64,000 bases of DNA from Geomobilibacter sp964432205 (GCA_964432205.1 CAYSMK010000006.1:114424-178423), one strand, 5' to 3'. Positions 9,157-18,267 are shown, counted from the stretch's first letter. The notes: a model not told the origin generated them from the letters alone. A program made the numbers and translations.

Positions 9157-11148
9157 GTGCGGTTCCTCTGTATTGCTTCGGCACGAGCGGAAAACCTGCA
9201 GATGGATGAAATAATTGTCAAGGGAGCCAAGGAAGCCACAATCCAGGAGAGCCTGACCATAAAAGAGGTAAAGGAAAGTCCGGCACGGGACATCGGCGAA
9301 GCGCTCAAGCAGGTCGAGGGAATCGATATTGTGCATAAGGGTGCGATCGCCAACGATATAGTACTGCGCGGCTTCCAGGGGGACAACATAAACGTGCTGG
9401 TGGATGGGGCGAAAATTTTCGGTGCGTGCCCCGCCCGCATGGACCCGCCGGCGTTTCATCTCGATTTCGCTGAGGTGGAGCAGGTCAGGATCATAAAAGG
9501 GCCATACGATATCGAAAACCCCGGCAGTCTCGGCGGGGTAGTGGACATACAGTCCAAACAACCGCACAAGGGTTTCGACAGCGACCTCAATGTTACCTAC
9601 GGTTCATATAACGCCGTCAGCGGTTCCGCCACCGCATCCTATGGAACTGACACGTTCGACGGTCTGCTCGGCTATGCCTACAAACGTTCCGATGTTCCAA
9701 AATCTGGCAACGGCAAACTGATCACCGACATATACCCCTCTGCCAACCCCAACCGCTACCGCCCCGACACCATTGATTCCAAAGCCTATGAGATCAATAC
9801 CGGATGGACAAAGTTCGGGGTCAATCCAACGGGCAACTCGCGAAGCGAAATCAGCTACTCATATCAGGATGCGGAGCATGTCCTCTATCCTTACCTGAAG
9901 ATGGATGCAGACTATGACAAGACCCATCTGCTCAACTGGACCTACAGAATCGACAAGCTCTCCCCCCTGGTCAGGGGACTGAAACTGCAGGCCTATTGGG
10001 ACCGGGTGAGCCACCTGATGAATGACAATCTGCGCCAGAGCTCGGTTGGGCAGCCAACCTCTTTCTCCATGCAGACAGATGCCAGAACCCAGGGAGTTGG
10101 GGCCAAGCTGCATGGCTCACTGGCAGTAGGACCGGGGACGCTGAAGAGCGGACTCGATTATTACAACCGGAACTGGGATGCGCTGAACCAGAGAGCCATG
10201 TTCACCATGGCGAATCCATTCACGGCGGTCAGCATGATTCCCGACGTATTTATCGACAATTTCGGAATGTTCGGCGAATACGACCTGCCCCTTTCCGAAC
10301 AGGTCAGTCTGAAAGCCGGTGTACGCGGCGACCTGACCTGGGTAGAGGCGACGAAGAGCAATACCCTCACCACCACGGGCGCCTCCACCGATTTCGGCGG
10401 AGTAAGCGGAAACATCCAGCTTGTCTATAAACCGGTAAATACGGTCGAGCTGTTGCTCGGTTTCGGACGCGGCTACCGCACGCCAAACCCTGAGGAGCTG
10501 TATATCGATCTGCCGGCGATGGCTCCGGCAGTAACATGGCGGGGAAACCCGGGACTGAAGTCGACGGTCAATCATGAGGTCGATCTCGGGGTAAAATACG
10601 CCACCAACCGGTTTTACGTGAACATGTCGCTTTTCTACAGCGACCTGACCGACTACGTGAATTTCTTTCAGGCATCTCCCACGCTGAAAAGCTACCAGAA
10701 CATCGACGCCAGCATGTGGGGGGCAGAACTGGGGAGCCAGGTTTCCCTTCCGTTTGACCTCTTCTTGAAAGGGTCACTTTCCTACACCGAAGGGAAGAAC
10801 GAAGATGGCAACCGGCCTTTGTCTGAGATACCACCGCTGAAAGGGGTGGTGGCGCTCCGTTATGACAGCGGCACATTCTTTGCCGAAGTTGCCGAGAATT
10901 TGGCCAGGGAGCAGGACCGGGTCGATACGGGGCTGAATGAGCAGCCGTCCGCCGGCTGGGCCACTACCGACCTGAAGGCAGGCTTCAACTACAAAGCGCT
11001 GTCAGTGTACGGCGGAGTATACAACCTCTTCGACAAGCAGTATTACCGCCACCTCTCCTACCTGCGGGACCCGTTTGTCGGCGGGGTCGGCTTCAAGGTG
11101 CCGGAGAACGGAAGGAACCTCTACCTGACGGTGGCGTATAGATTCTAG
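9157..11148 (+). CDS. TonB-dependent copper receptor (OprC/NosA-like), 5' end apparently frameshifted
   Basis: Outer-membrane TonB-dependent receptor with a plug domain (from about residue 25: KEVKESPARDIGEAL, then IVLRGFQGDNINVLVDG) and a 22-strand-type barrel ending in an aromatic residue (LTVAYRF). It carries C91PARM95 in GACPARMDPP and H286LM288, matching the CxxxM plus HxM methionine/cysteine site described for copper binding in OprC; this supports copper specificity. The open frame begins with GTG at 9157 without a ribosome binding site. A strong one (GAGGAG) serves an ATG at 9119 in another frame, which encodes the missing signal peptide (see findings). The tonB gene begins 9 nt after the stop. 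Confidence 0.85.
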   Translation: MRFLCIASARAENLQMDEIIVKGAKEATIQESLTIKEVKESPARDIGEALKQVEGIDIVHKGAIANDIVLRGFQGDNINVLVDGAKIFGACPARMDPPAFHLDFAEVEQVRIIKGPYDIENPGSLGGVVDIQSKQPHKGFDSDLNVTYGSYNAVSGSATASYGTDTFDGLLGYAYKRSDVPKSGNGKLITDIYPSANPNRYRPDTIDSKAYEINTGWTKFGVNPTGNSRSEISYSYQDAEHVLYPYLKMDADYDKTHLLNWTYRIDKLSPLVRGLKLQAYWDRVSHLMNDNLRQSSVGQPTSFSMQTDARTQGVGAKLHGSLAVGPGTLKSGLDYYNRNWDALNQRAMFTMANPFTAVSMIPDVFIDNFGMFGEYDLPLSEQVSLKAGVRGDLTWVEATKSNTLTTTGASTDFGGVSGNIQLVYKPVNTVELLLGFGRGYRTPNPEELYIDLPAMAPAVTWRGNPGLKSTVNHEVDLGVKYATNRFYVNMSLFYSDLTDYVNFFQASPTLKSYQNIDASMWGAELGSQVSLPFDLFLKGSLSYTEGKNEDGNRPLSEIPPLKGVVALRYDSGTFFAEVAENLAREQDRVDTGLNEQPSAGWATTDLKAGFNYKALSVYGGVYNLFDKQYYRHLSYLRDPFVGGVGFKVPENGRNLYLTVAYRF

Positions 11149-11157
11149 GAGATCGGT

Positions 11158-12012
11158 ATGACAGAAAGCCAGGCATCATCACGGCTCCCGCTGGGCATAC
11201 GGCATACCACTCCGGCAGAAAGACGCAGCTTGCTGCGATTCTCACTCCTGTCAGCACTGATGCATGCAACTGTGCTGGCCGCGCTGCTGGCCTGGACCGG
11301 CGGAAGGGCGAAGACCTCTCCGCCGGTCCAGATTATTACCGTTGACCTCAACCAGGTTGAACACCGGCCACAGGCGCTGCCGCCAAAGGTTCAGTTGGCG
11401 GCCGGACACGCTCCGGAACGGGTCCGGCCGTCAACTCCGGCACTGCGCGCTCCAGCGCCGGCAGTGGCCCCAACGGCATCAAATCCTCCGGTGGTGAGCT
11501 CCCTCCCATCTGCTCCGGCCGCCTCCCCCCCCCCGAACGCTACGGCACCAGCTGCAGAAGGGCAGACTGCATCGCCGAAATCGACGGCGTCAATACCCAC
11601 CGGGCCAACGGCGACTACTGCACCTGTCAGTCCTGGCTCCAACATGCCGGTTACCTCGCCCACGTCGACATCGCATCTGTCTTCTCCCCCGGCACGCAGC
11701 GGGGCTGATCAGGTGAGCCTGCGTACAGGCTACATGCAGCGCTGCCGGAGGCTGATCGAGCACCACAAGGAATACCCGGTCATGGCCAGAAGGGGAAGGA
11801 TGGAAGGAACGGTCATCGTCTTCGGGACGCTGACACGCGGTGGCTCACTGCGCCACTGCATCATTAAGAGGTCCTCCGGCTCCGGCCTATTGGACAACGC
11901 GGCCGTTAGGGCGGTTCAGAGCGTCGGGACGTTTCCGCCAATGCCAGCGGAACTGCACGGCAACGAGCTGACATTTGAACTGCCCATCAGCTTCAGCCTA
12001 ACGGGCGACTGA
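11158..12012 (+). CDS. tonB: Energy transducer TonB
   Basis: A 284-residue TonB. It has one N-terminal transmembrane helix (residues ~25-45, LLRFSLLSALMHATVLAALL), a long Pro/Ala/Ser/Thr-rich periplasmic spacer (~60-180), and a C-terminal TonB domain (~185-280) with YPVMARRGRMEGTV and an FELPISF end. It transfers proton-motive-force energy to outer-membrane receptors. The position directly behind the copper-type receptor, with AGGAG before the ATG, indicates a dedicated TonB. ExbB/ExbD are not encoded nearby. The 3' end overlaps the convergent transporter gene by 15 nt. Confidence 0.9.
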   Translation: MTESQASSRLPLGIRHTTPAERRSLLRFSLLSALMHATVLAALLAWTGGRAKTSPPVQIITVDLNQVEHRPQALPPKVQLAAGHAPERVRPSTPALRAPAPAVAPTASNPPVVSSLPSAPAASPPPNATAPAAEGQTASPKSTASIPTGPTATTAPVSPGSNMPVTSPTSTSHLSSPPARSGADQVSLRTGYMQRCRRLIEHHKEYPVMARRGRMEGTVIVFGTLTRGGSLRHCIIKRSSGSGLLDNAAVRAVQSVGTFPPMPAELHGNELTFELPISFSLTGD

Positions 12013-12897
12013 CCGGCAGCGCCTTGGCGTAACAGCCAGCAACGCCAACCCCCCGAAAAGCAGGCAGATACCGACCATCGCCGTCGGCGTGAGCCGCTCC
12101 CCGATCACCAGAACTCCCAGCAGGGCCGCAGTGAGCGGCTCAGCCAGGGAAAGGGTGACGGCGGTGGGCACCGGCACCGTCTCCAGCCCCCGGGCAAAGA
12201 GCAGGTAGGACAGGGCTGTGGCGATGAGCCCCAGGTGGAGCACCACCAGCGCCCCGCGCGGTCCGGCAAGCCAGGAGAGATCGGCGAGGAAAAGAAACGG
12301 CGCCAGCAGCAGGGCGCCGAGGGAGAACACCACGGCCACCACCGCGTCGGGCGAGCGGTCGGCCAGGAGAATCTTGATCGCCAGGGTGTAGGCGGCGTAG
12401 GAGGCACCGGCCCCAAAGGCGAGGAGAATGCCGGCCGGGTTGACCCTCACCCCCCCGCCGGCCGCCAGCAGCAGGGTGCAGCCGGCAACGGCAAGCAGCG
12501 TGGCCCCGAACCAGCGGCGTCCCGGCCGCTCCCCCCGGACCAGGAAGGCGAGGATGCCGGCAACCACCGGCGAACTGCCGATGCCGACCATGGTCCCGAC
12601 AGCCACGCCGGTCCTGGAGACGGCGGCAAAGAAACAGAGCTGATAGGCGGCAACACAGACGGCGGCCCAGAACGTGGGGACTGCGGGCCAGCGACCGCCT
12701 CTCCGCAGGCGCCCCCGCACGCCGGCCAGCACCAGGAGGGCAGCCCCTCCTACGACCAGTCGCAAGGCCCCGATCACCACCGGGTTGGCGCCGGTGGGGG
12801 CCAATGCCTGGGACGTGCCGGTGGTCCCCCAGAGCATGGCAGCCAGCAGGACCAGCCAGGCCCCGCCTGCTCCGTTTTTCTCTACATCCTGTGCCAT
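11998..12897 (-). CDS. EamA/DMT-family membrane transporter
   Basis: A 299-residue integral membrane protein with about ten hydrophobic helices and two EamA repeats (roughly residues 10-140 and 150-285), the second ending in the typical GERLTPTAMVGICLLFGG. Members export small metabolites or amino acids; the substrate cannot be told from sequence. The second ATG (12897) is preferred because GGAGGG sits 9 nt upstream, against only 2 nt from the ATG at 12906. It converges with tonB and is not functionally linked to it by any visible sign. Confidence 0.88.
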   Translation of the reverse strand: MAQDVEKNGAGGAWLVLLAAMLWGTTGTSQALAPTGANPVVIGALRLVVGGAALLVLAGVRGRLRRGGRWPAVPTFWAAVCVAAYQLCFFAAVSRTGVAVGTMVGIGSSPVVAGILAFLVRGERPGRRWFGATLLAVAGCTLLLAAGGGVRVNPAGILLAFGAGASYAAYTLAIKILLADRSPDAVVAVVFSLGALLLAPFLFLADLSWLAGPRGALVVLHLGLIATALSYLLFARGLETVPVPTAVTLSLAEPLTAALLGVLVIGERLTPTAMVGICLLFGGLALLAVTPRRCRSVAR

Positions 12898-13036
12898 ATG
12901 CCCCATCGCCCTCCAGTACCCGTGCAGACGGCAAGTCTACCCGCCGATGCGGGATGAGGCAAGCACAGTCTGATGAATCGGCTTACGGAGCCGGCTTCAT
13001 GGTGCCTTGTGCTCTTTTCGATTGTGGCGTGAAGAT

Positions 13037-13062
13037 ACGGCCCCCCTTCGAGGGGAGGCCGT
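13037..13062 (-). terminator. Hairpin downstream of the MCP gene
   Basis: ACGGCC/GGCCGT outer stem and CCCCT/AGGGG inner stem around a TCG loop lie 17 nt past the stop of the chemoreceptor gene. The T tract is poor. Confidence 0.45.
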
Positions 13063-13078
13063 TGGAGGGGGGATACTG

Positions 13079-15085
13079 TTACTGTTTGTTATGACAGGTT
13101 GTTGCCAATTGATCGAGTATCCCCAGCAGGACCCTGGAGTTGGACACCATCTCCTCGCAGAGCCGTGACGCCTTGTTCCGGTCACCGGCGTTGTAGGCAT
13201 TGATCGCCTGCTTGCCGAGTTCGTGCACCTTGGCATGGGGGGCATCGATCTCCCGGAACATGCCGAGGTGGCCGCAGCTTTCATGACCTTTGCCCTGATA
13301 CCACTTGCCAAAGGCGCAGGTCAGGTGGGTCGGCAGGATGTTGGGGTCGATGCGGGCGGAACCGTCCAGATGGGACTTGACCTTGCCAATGAAAATCAGA
13401 TGCGCACTCTTGGCCTTGTTGAGCACAAACGACACATCCTCATTGATCTTGAACCGGCCGAGAATGGACATCAGGTCTTCGGCATTGCCGTTCATGTGGC
13501 TGGCGTCTTCCAGCGACTGGTGGGCCATCCGTGCGGTTTCCTGAACAACGTGGGTAATCTGGTGCATGTTGTGTGATATTTCACCGGTGGTGGCGGTCTG
13601 CTCTTCGACGGCAGTGGCGATCTGACTCACCTGCATTGCCACGTCATTGATCTGTTCCATGATGTCACGCAGGGCTTCTCCCGACCTGGCCGCTTCCTGG
13701 GTGCCGGACTCCACCTGACGGACCCCCTGTCCCATGGCGTCGACCGCTCCCTTGGTTTCCGCCTGAATGGCCTTGATCATCTCGCCGATCTCGCGGGTGG
13801 CACGGGTGGTACGTTCAGCAAGTGCCCGGACTTCATCGGCCACCACCGCAAAACCGCGCCCCTGCTCCCCGGCTCGGGCCGCCTCGATGGCGGCATTCAG
13901 GGCCAGCAGGTTGGTCTGGTCGGCAATATCCTCAATGGTGCCGATAATGGCACCGATCTGGTCGCTTCTCGCCCCCAGGCTCTCGACCGTTTTCGCGGAG
14001 TTCTGAACCTTCTCGGCAATCTCGCGCATGACCGAGATGGTGGCATCGACTACCGTAACGCCATTCTGGGCCGACTGCGTGGCACGTTGCGCGCCTTCGG
14101 CGGCATACTGGCAGTTCTTGGCGATATCCCCGGACGTGGCGGACATCTCTTCGCCGGCAGTGGCAACGGTTATGCTTTGGGCAACGACCTCTTCGGCCCC
14201 GGTGGCGATATGCTCGGCAGTGGCGTGCAGCTGGTTGGCGGCAATGGCCACCTTGATGGACGAGCTGGAAACGGAGCTGATGACATCATGGAGCTTGTCG
14301 ATAAAGACATTGACCTCCCTGCCCAGTTCGCCGACTTCATTGTCGGCAAGAACCGGCAACTGCTTGGTAAGATCACTTTCGCCTTCGGCAATATCTTTCA
14401 TGGCATCGACTACGGCCTTGACCGGCCGGGTGATGGTGGCGGACACCACCCAGGCCAGGAGTACGCTGAGTGCCAGAATGACGAGCAGGGCAACCCCGAT
14501 GCTTATCTCGATGGTTCGCATATGGGCGGACACATCGTCGACGTAGATACCGGTGCCGATGATCCAGCCCCACGGCTGATACAGCTCGACATAGGAGATC
14601 TTGGGTACTGCCGCGCTGCTGCCCGGCTTGGGCCAGGTGTATTCGACAAACCCCTTCCCCTTGTCCTTGCAGACTTCGACCATCTCCCTGAAGAAGTCCT
14701 TGCCCGTAGAATCCTTGAGTTCGCGCAGGTCCTTGCCGTTCATGTCGGGTTTGATCGGATGCATGATCATCTTCGCATTCAGGTCGTTGATCCAGAGGTA
14801 GTTAGTCCGGTCGTAGCGAAAGGCGGCGATCCGTTCGGCAGCCCTCTTCTGGGCGTCCTCTCTGGTGAGCATCCCGCTATCGACCTGCTTCTGGTACGAG
14901 TCAACCATGGAGGTGGCCTGCTGCACCAGGAAACTGACCGTGGCCTGCTTTTCCTTCACAATGAGACCGCGGACGAACGGCATCAGGGCAAACATGGTTG
15001 CCAGCACCAGCACCAGCCATGTCAGTATCGACAGGCTCATGATCTTTGAAAAAATACTCCAGTCCCGGTACGCTTTAAGGGTCAT
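13079..15085 (-). CDS. Methyl-accepting chemotaxis protein with Cache sensor and C-terminal CZB domain
   Basis: A 668-residue chemoreceptor. In order: transmembrane helix (~17-37); periplasmic single Cache domain (~45-185, with YLWINDLNAKMIMHP and WGWIIGTGIYVDDV); second transmembrane helix (~190-212); HAMP (~215-268); MCP signalling domain with the conserved tip ALNAAIEAARAGEQGRGFAV (~395-415); and a C-terminal chemoreceptor zinc-binding (CZB) domain with CAFGKWYQGKG and several His (~560-660). CZB domains bind zinc and modulate signalling, often in oxidant responses. The ATG has AAGGAG upstream. The receptor tail lacks the CheR-binding pentapeptide. Confidence 0.93.
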   Translation of the reverse strand: MTLKAYRDWSIFSKIMSLSILTWLVLVLATMFALMPFVRGLIVKEKQATVSFLVQQATSMVDSYQKQVDSGMLTREDAQKRAAERIAAFRYDRTNYLWINDLNAKMIMHPIKPDMNGKDLRELKDSTGKDFFREMVEVCKDKGKGFVEYTWPKPGSSAAVPKISYVELYQPWGWIIGTGIYVDDVSAHMRTIEISIGVALLVILALSVLLAWVVSATITRPVKAVVDAMKDIAEGESDLTKQLPVLADNEVGELGREVNVFIDKLHDVISSVSSSSIKVAIAANQLHATAEHIATGAEEVVAQSITVATAGEEMSATSGDIAKNCQYAAEGAQRATQSAQNGVTVVDATISVMREIAEKVQNSAKTVESLGARSDQIGAIIGTIEDIADQTNLLALNAAIEAARAGEQGRGFAVVADEVRALAERTTRATREIGEMIKAIQAETKGAVDAMGQGVRQVESGTQEAARSGEALRDIMEQINDVAMQVSQIATAVEEQTATTGEISHNMHQITHVVQETARMAHQSLEDASHMNGNAEDLMSILGRFKINEDVSFVLNKAKSAHLIFIGKVKSHLDGSARIDPNILPTHLTCAFGKWYQGKGHESCGHLGMFREIDAPHAKVHELGKQAINAYNAGDRNKASRLCEEMVSNSRVLLGILDQLATTCHNKQ

Positions 15086-15371
15086 GCTTTTTTGTCTCCT
15101 TCGAATATTTGAAGACTGAACACATATGGGTTACGGCAATGGAATGATCGAGAATCCACTTCATGAAAAGGGCGGGTCTGGTTGTTATTCGGGTTCAACA
15201 ACCGGCTCCTTGAGGGGGAATTTACCGATTGATGCATTTCTTGATTTGTCACGGCAATCTATCCCGGGAAATTGCCTTTATCGCCTCAACGCTTGCATTG
15301 CCGACGGTCTCCCGATAGATTTGTTTCCATCCGGAGCGCCGGGTATGAGGTTGGAAAGGGACAATACACTG

Positions 15372-16175
15372 ATGAAGATTGTTCGCACACTTGTCGGACT
15401 GTTACTGTTTCCCCTGTGCTCCGTCAGCAGTGCGGCGGGAGACGCGGCTGCAGACCATGACTACACGGCTCTGAAGCAGCAGCTGGCGAACCGTTACGGG
15501 ACCCTGGCCCCGAAGCAGTGGGGCGAGAACGTGAGCGGCGTGAAGAACCGTATCAGGACCAGGGACAAAGTGATCGCCCTGACCTTCGATGCCTGTGGCA
15601 GCGCCAAAGGCATGGGGTACGACAGCCGGCTCATCGCGTTCCTGGAGCAGGAGCAGGTGCCGGCCACCCTCTTCATCAACGCCCGCTGGATCGGCCCCAA
15701 CCGCGCCGCCTTCGACCACCTGGCCGCCAATCCCCTCTTCGAGATCGCCAACCACGGTTTCAGACACAGGCCGGCATCGGTGGCCGGCAGGTCGGTCTAC
15801 GGCATTGCCGGAACAGGCAGCGTGACCGAACTGGTGGACGAAATCGAGCTGAACGCCCGGTACCTGGCAGAGCTGACCGGCAAGCGGCCCCGTTTCTACC
15901 GCTCCGGCACGGCCTACTACGACGAGGTGGCGGTGCAGGTCACCGAGGCACTGGGGGAACAGGTGGCAGGTTTTTCCGTGCTGGGAGATGCCGGAGCGAC
16001 CTGGTCAGGGGAGCAGGTCAGGCACGCCCTCCTGGGTGCAGGCCCCGGTGCCGTTGTCATCCTGCACATGAACCACCCGGCCGGCGGGACCGCTGCCGGT
16101 GTGATGGACGCCGTGCCGGAGTTGAAGCGACGGGGGTTCCGCTTTGTCCGACTGTCGGAACTCCCCCTGGAGTGA
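15372..16175 (+). CDS. Secreted polysaccharide deacetylase (NodB domain)
   Basis: A 267-residue protein with a signal peptide (MKIVRTLVGLLLFPLCSVSS) and a NodB-type deacetylase domain. Motif 1 is ALTFDACGS with the catalytic/metal Asp, motif 2 is IANHGFRH with two metal-binding His, then RFYRSG and ILHMNHP. It probably removes acetyl groups from a cell-wall or exported polysaccharide. The frame is open upstream to 15126, but the ATG at 15372 is chosen because the signal peptide starts there and GGAAAGGG lies about 10 nt before it. The ~285 nt between the MCP start and this start show no other gene. Confidence 0.85.
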   Translation: MKIVRTLVGLLLFPLCSVSSAAGDAAADHDYTALKQQLANRYGTLAPKQWGENVSGVKNRIRTRDKVIALTFDACGSAKGMGYDSRLIAFLEQEQVPATLFINARWIGPNRAAFDHLAANPLFEIANHGFRHRPASVAGRSVYGIAGTGSVTELVDEIELNARYLAELTGKRPRFYRSGTAYYDEVAVQVTEALGEQVAGFSVLGDAGATWSGEQVRHALLGAGPGAVVILHMNHPAGGTAAGVMDAVPELKRRGFRFVRLSELPLE

Positions 16176-16319
16176 GCGGCAGGCGGCCCTCCTGCCGCTC
16201 ACCGCTCCCAGGCGGCATGAGGAGTACCGGACGGCAGGGAACGTTGCTGCAACGCGTTTGACTTTGCCGTTGATGCCGATAGAATCCAGGCATGACCGGT
16301 TCACGGAGGAAAGCGCACA

Positions 16320-16733
16320 ATGTTTCTTACCTGGCATGACGAACTGCTCACCGGCAACGAAGAGATCGACGAACAGCACCGGGAGCTGTTTCGCAAATTC
16401 GACTCACTGACGCAGGCCTGCAAGGCCAAGCAGGGCAAGGACGAGATCGGCAGGCTTCTCTGGTACCTGAAACGCTATGTACGAAAGCATTTCAGTTGCG
16501 AGGAGAAACTCCAGCAGAGCCTGGGATTTCCCGCCTATGATACCCACAAGGCACAGCACGACGCATTTTTCAACAACGTGCGCCAACTGGAGGAACAATA
16601 CGCCATGGAGGGTGGAAGCACCGTACTGATCGTGAAAGCTGTCCAGATGATGGCTGACTGGTTCAGGAATCACATCCACGAGATGGATATGGAGATGGCC
16701 GCCTTCGTAAGGAAGGTGGCACCGAAGGAGTAA
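16320..16733 (+). CDS. Bacteriohemerythrin
   Basis: Di-iron oxygen-binding protein of 137 residues. The ligand pattern is intact: TWHDELLTG, DEQHRELF (HxxxE), KHFSCEE (HxxxE), HKAQHDAFF and FRNHIHEMDME. Roles known for the family are O2 sensing, storage or delivery in microaerobic or anaerobic bacteria. GGAGGAAAG precedes the ATG. It ends before a bidirectional terminator shared with the convergent bacterioferritin gene, so two iron/oxygen proteins are neighbours. Confidence 0.95.
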   Translation: MFLTWHDELLTGNEEIDEQHRELFRKFDSLTQACKAKQGKDEIGRLLWYLKRYVRKHFSCEEKLQQSLGFPAYDTHKAQHDAFFNNVRQLEEQYAMEGGSTVLIVKAVQMMADWFRNHIHEMDMEMAAFVRKVAPKE

Positions 16734-16760
16734 CCGTCCGAATCCGGCTGTGTAAAACAA

Positions 16761-16788
16761 AAAGGGTGCCGCATTATCGGCACCCTTT
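16761..16788. terminator. Strong bidirectional terminator
   Basis: A perfect 11-bp stem AAAGGGTGCCG / CGGCACCCTTT with loop CATTAT is flanked by A on the left and T on the right. It serves the hemerythrin gene (plus) and the bacterioferritin gene (minus). Confidence 0.92.
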
Positions 16789-16813
16789 TTGTGTTGCTCC
16801 GTTGCGGACGTTG

Positions 16814-17281
16814 TCAGTCGATCTGCTCCACCAGGTAGTTCTGCACCCCCATCTGCCTGATCTGGTCCAGCTGGGACTCCAACTGGTCGATGTGTCCTTC
16901 CTCCTCGCGCAGGATCGACTCCAGCAGTTCCCGCGTGCCGTTGTCCCCCATCTCCATTGCCACCCGGATGCTCTCGTTATACCCCTTGATGGCCGACTCC
17001 TCGGCGGCGTGATCGTTCTTGTGCATCTTCGCCACCTCCTCGCCGATGTGGATCTTGTTCAGATTGCTGACGATCGGTTTCCCTTCCAGAAAGATGATCC
17101 GGGCGATCAGCTTTTCCGCGTGCTTCATCTCGTCGATGGACCGCTTGCGGATCATTCCGTGCAGCCGCTCGTACCCCCAGTTCTCGCAGAGCTCGGCATG
17201 GACGAAGTACTGGTTGATGGCGGTCAGTTCCTCGGCCAGACGCCAGTTCAAATGCTCGATCACCGTCTCGTTACCCTTCAT
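16814..17281 (-). CDS. bfr: Bacterioferritin
   Basis: Iron-storage ferritin of the haem-binding bacterioferritin class, 155 residues, which assembles into a 24-mer. Ferroxidase ligands are at canonical places: E18, Y25, E51, H54 and downstream EEEGH. M52, the haem ligand at the subunit interface, is also present (DEMKH), so a true Bfr rather than a Ftn or Dps is indicated. GGGAGG lies before the ATG. The gene is monocistronic and convergent with hemerythrin. Confidence 0.95.
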   Translation of the reverse strand: MKGNETVIEHLNWRLAEELTAINQYFVHAELCENWGYERLHGMIRKRSIDEMKHAEKLIARIIFLEGKPIVSNLNKIHIGEEVAKMHKNDHAAEESAIKGYNESIRVAMEMGDNGTRELLESILREEEGHIDQLESQLDQIRQMGVQNYLVEQID

Positions 17282-17528
17282 GGTCTCCCTCCCTTTTATC
17301 CGTCATTGGCTGCCGTTGTAAAGGCGCGTGCGCTGACTTCAAGTGAACCAGATTAACCGCAAAGGTCAAGCGTTGCCCATTTGACGACCACGGTTGCTCC
17401 GTTTCCGACGGTCGTGTCGCGAAAATAGACAGATCTCCGACCGGGCTGCCATGGACGTCATGCCGTACCCCCATGCAATGCCCCTGTTGGCGCCATGTGC
17501 CCGACCCGGCCAGTGTTCTCATTAAATT

Positions 17529-17545
17529 TTGGCACCGTTTATGCT
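17529..17545 (+). promoter_or_regulatory. Sigma-54-type promoter
   Basis: TTGGCACC with GG at 17531-17532 and GC at 17543-17544, exactly 10 nt apart, fits the -24/-12 element (TGGCAC-N5-TGC). It lies 55 nt upstream of the 54-residue gene at 17599. The rest of the 317-nt gap between bfr and that gene shows nothing else; no enhancer site was identified by eye. Confidence 0.6.
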
Positions 17546-17598
17546 ACTAAAAAATATAGTAGAAATAATCCTGCAGTGGCGCGAAACGGAGGTGACCC

Positions 17599-17763
17599 AT
17601 GTTTGTGAACTGCTTCGACAGCAACGACATCTGCCTGTTCGCGGTCCGGGTCAAAGACGAAACCGATGCCGACAGCCTTGGCGACTACATCTGCCGGACC
17701 CATGAACTGATCTACTACTGGCTGGTACGGGAGACGCCGGTCGGGGCCGTGGTCCGCTACTGA
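17599..17763 (+). CDS. Small hypothetical protein (54 aa)
   Basis: An ATG with an excellent GGAGGT 5 nt upstream opens a 54-codon frame rich in acidic and aromatic residues (start MFVNCFDSNDICLFAVRV, end VGAVVRY). There is no signal peptide or membrane segment, and I do not recognise the family. The combination of a strong ribosome binding site and a sigma-54-like promoter 55 nt upstream argues that it is real and regulated, perhaps by nitrogen, motility or stress activators. Confidence 0.6.
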   Translation: MFVNCFDSNDICLFAVRVKDETDADSLGDYICRTHELIYYWLVRETPVGAVVRY

Positions 17764-17927
17764 CCGAACATCAGGCCCTGCCTGCCCCCCCCCTGCGGTC
17801 CCCTGGTAAAGGACAGGCCGCATCCCGCCGTATCACGTTCACGACCCGACAGTGCAGTGAAAATGTCTGGACGCCCCCCCTCTCCTTGCAGTATCTTAAC
17901 GCCACAGTTCTAAGCAGGGAGGACGGC

Positions 17928-18191
17928 ATGTTTGCGAATGACGATCTGGGAGCATCGGTCTACAAGGGCTGGAGCAACACCCAGCGGCGGGACGAAATTG
18001 CCAAACTGGTGGAAGGATACCGAAACGGCCTGCCGGTCGGCATCCTCTGCAAGATGGCCGAAGCAATCGCCGGGAGCCGCAAGCGGGCCCGCAAGCAACT
18101 GCACGAACTGCTCACCGTCGAGGAACGGGAGTCGGCCATAACCCGGGAGACCGGCGGGATGCTGATCATGGTCAGGGATTTCCTGCAGTAA
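17928..18191 (+). CDS. Small hypothetical protein (87 aa)
   Basis: An 87-residue soluble, helix-prone, charged protein (start MFANDDLGASVYKGW; basic stretch SRKRARKQLHELL in the middle). The frame extends to 17886, but the ATG at 17928 has GGGAGGA 5 nt upstream and is preferred. It is followed by a clear terminator. No family is recognised. The basic helix could contact nucleic acid, as speculation. Confidence 0.7.
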   Translation: MFANDDLGASVYKGWSNTQRRDEIAKLVEGYRNGLPVGILCKMAEAIAGSRKRARKQLHELLTVEERESAITRETGGMLIMVRDFLQ

Positions 18192-18219
18192 CCTGGCGCA
18201 CACGTATGATACCAATGCA

Positions 18220-18242
18220 AAAGCCCGCACAACGCGGGCTTT
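18220..18242. terminator. Intrinsic terminator
   Basis: A 9-bp stem AAAGCCCGC / GCGGGCTTT with a 5-nt loop ends the 87-residue gene. It also sits past the stop of the convergent DUF2007-like gene. Confidence 0.85.
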
Positions 18243-18267
18243 TATCGTTCATCTTAATCCGGTCGGT

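Noticed and set aside
15126..15371. N-terminal extension of the deacetylase
   Set aside because: The extended frame lacks a ribosome binding site and would bury the signal peptide that starts at 15372.
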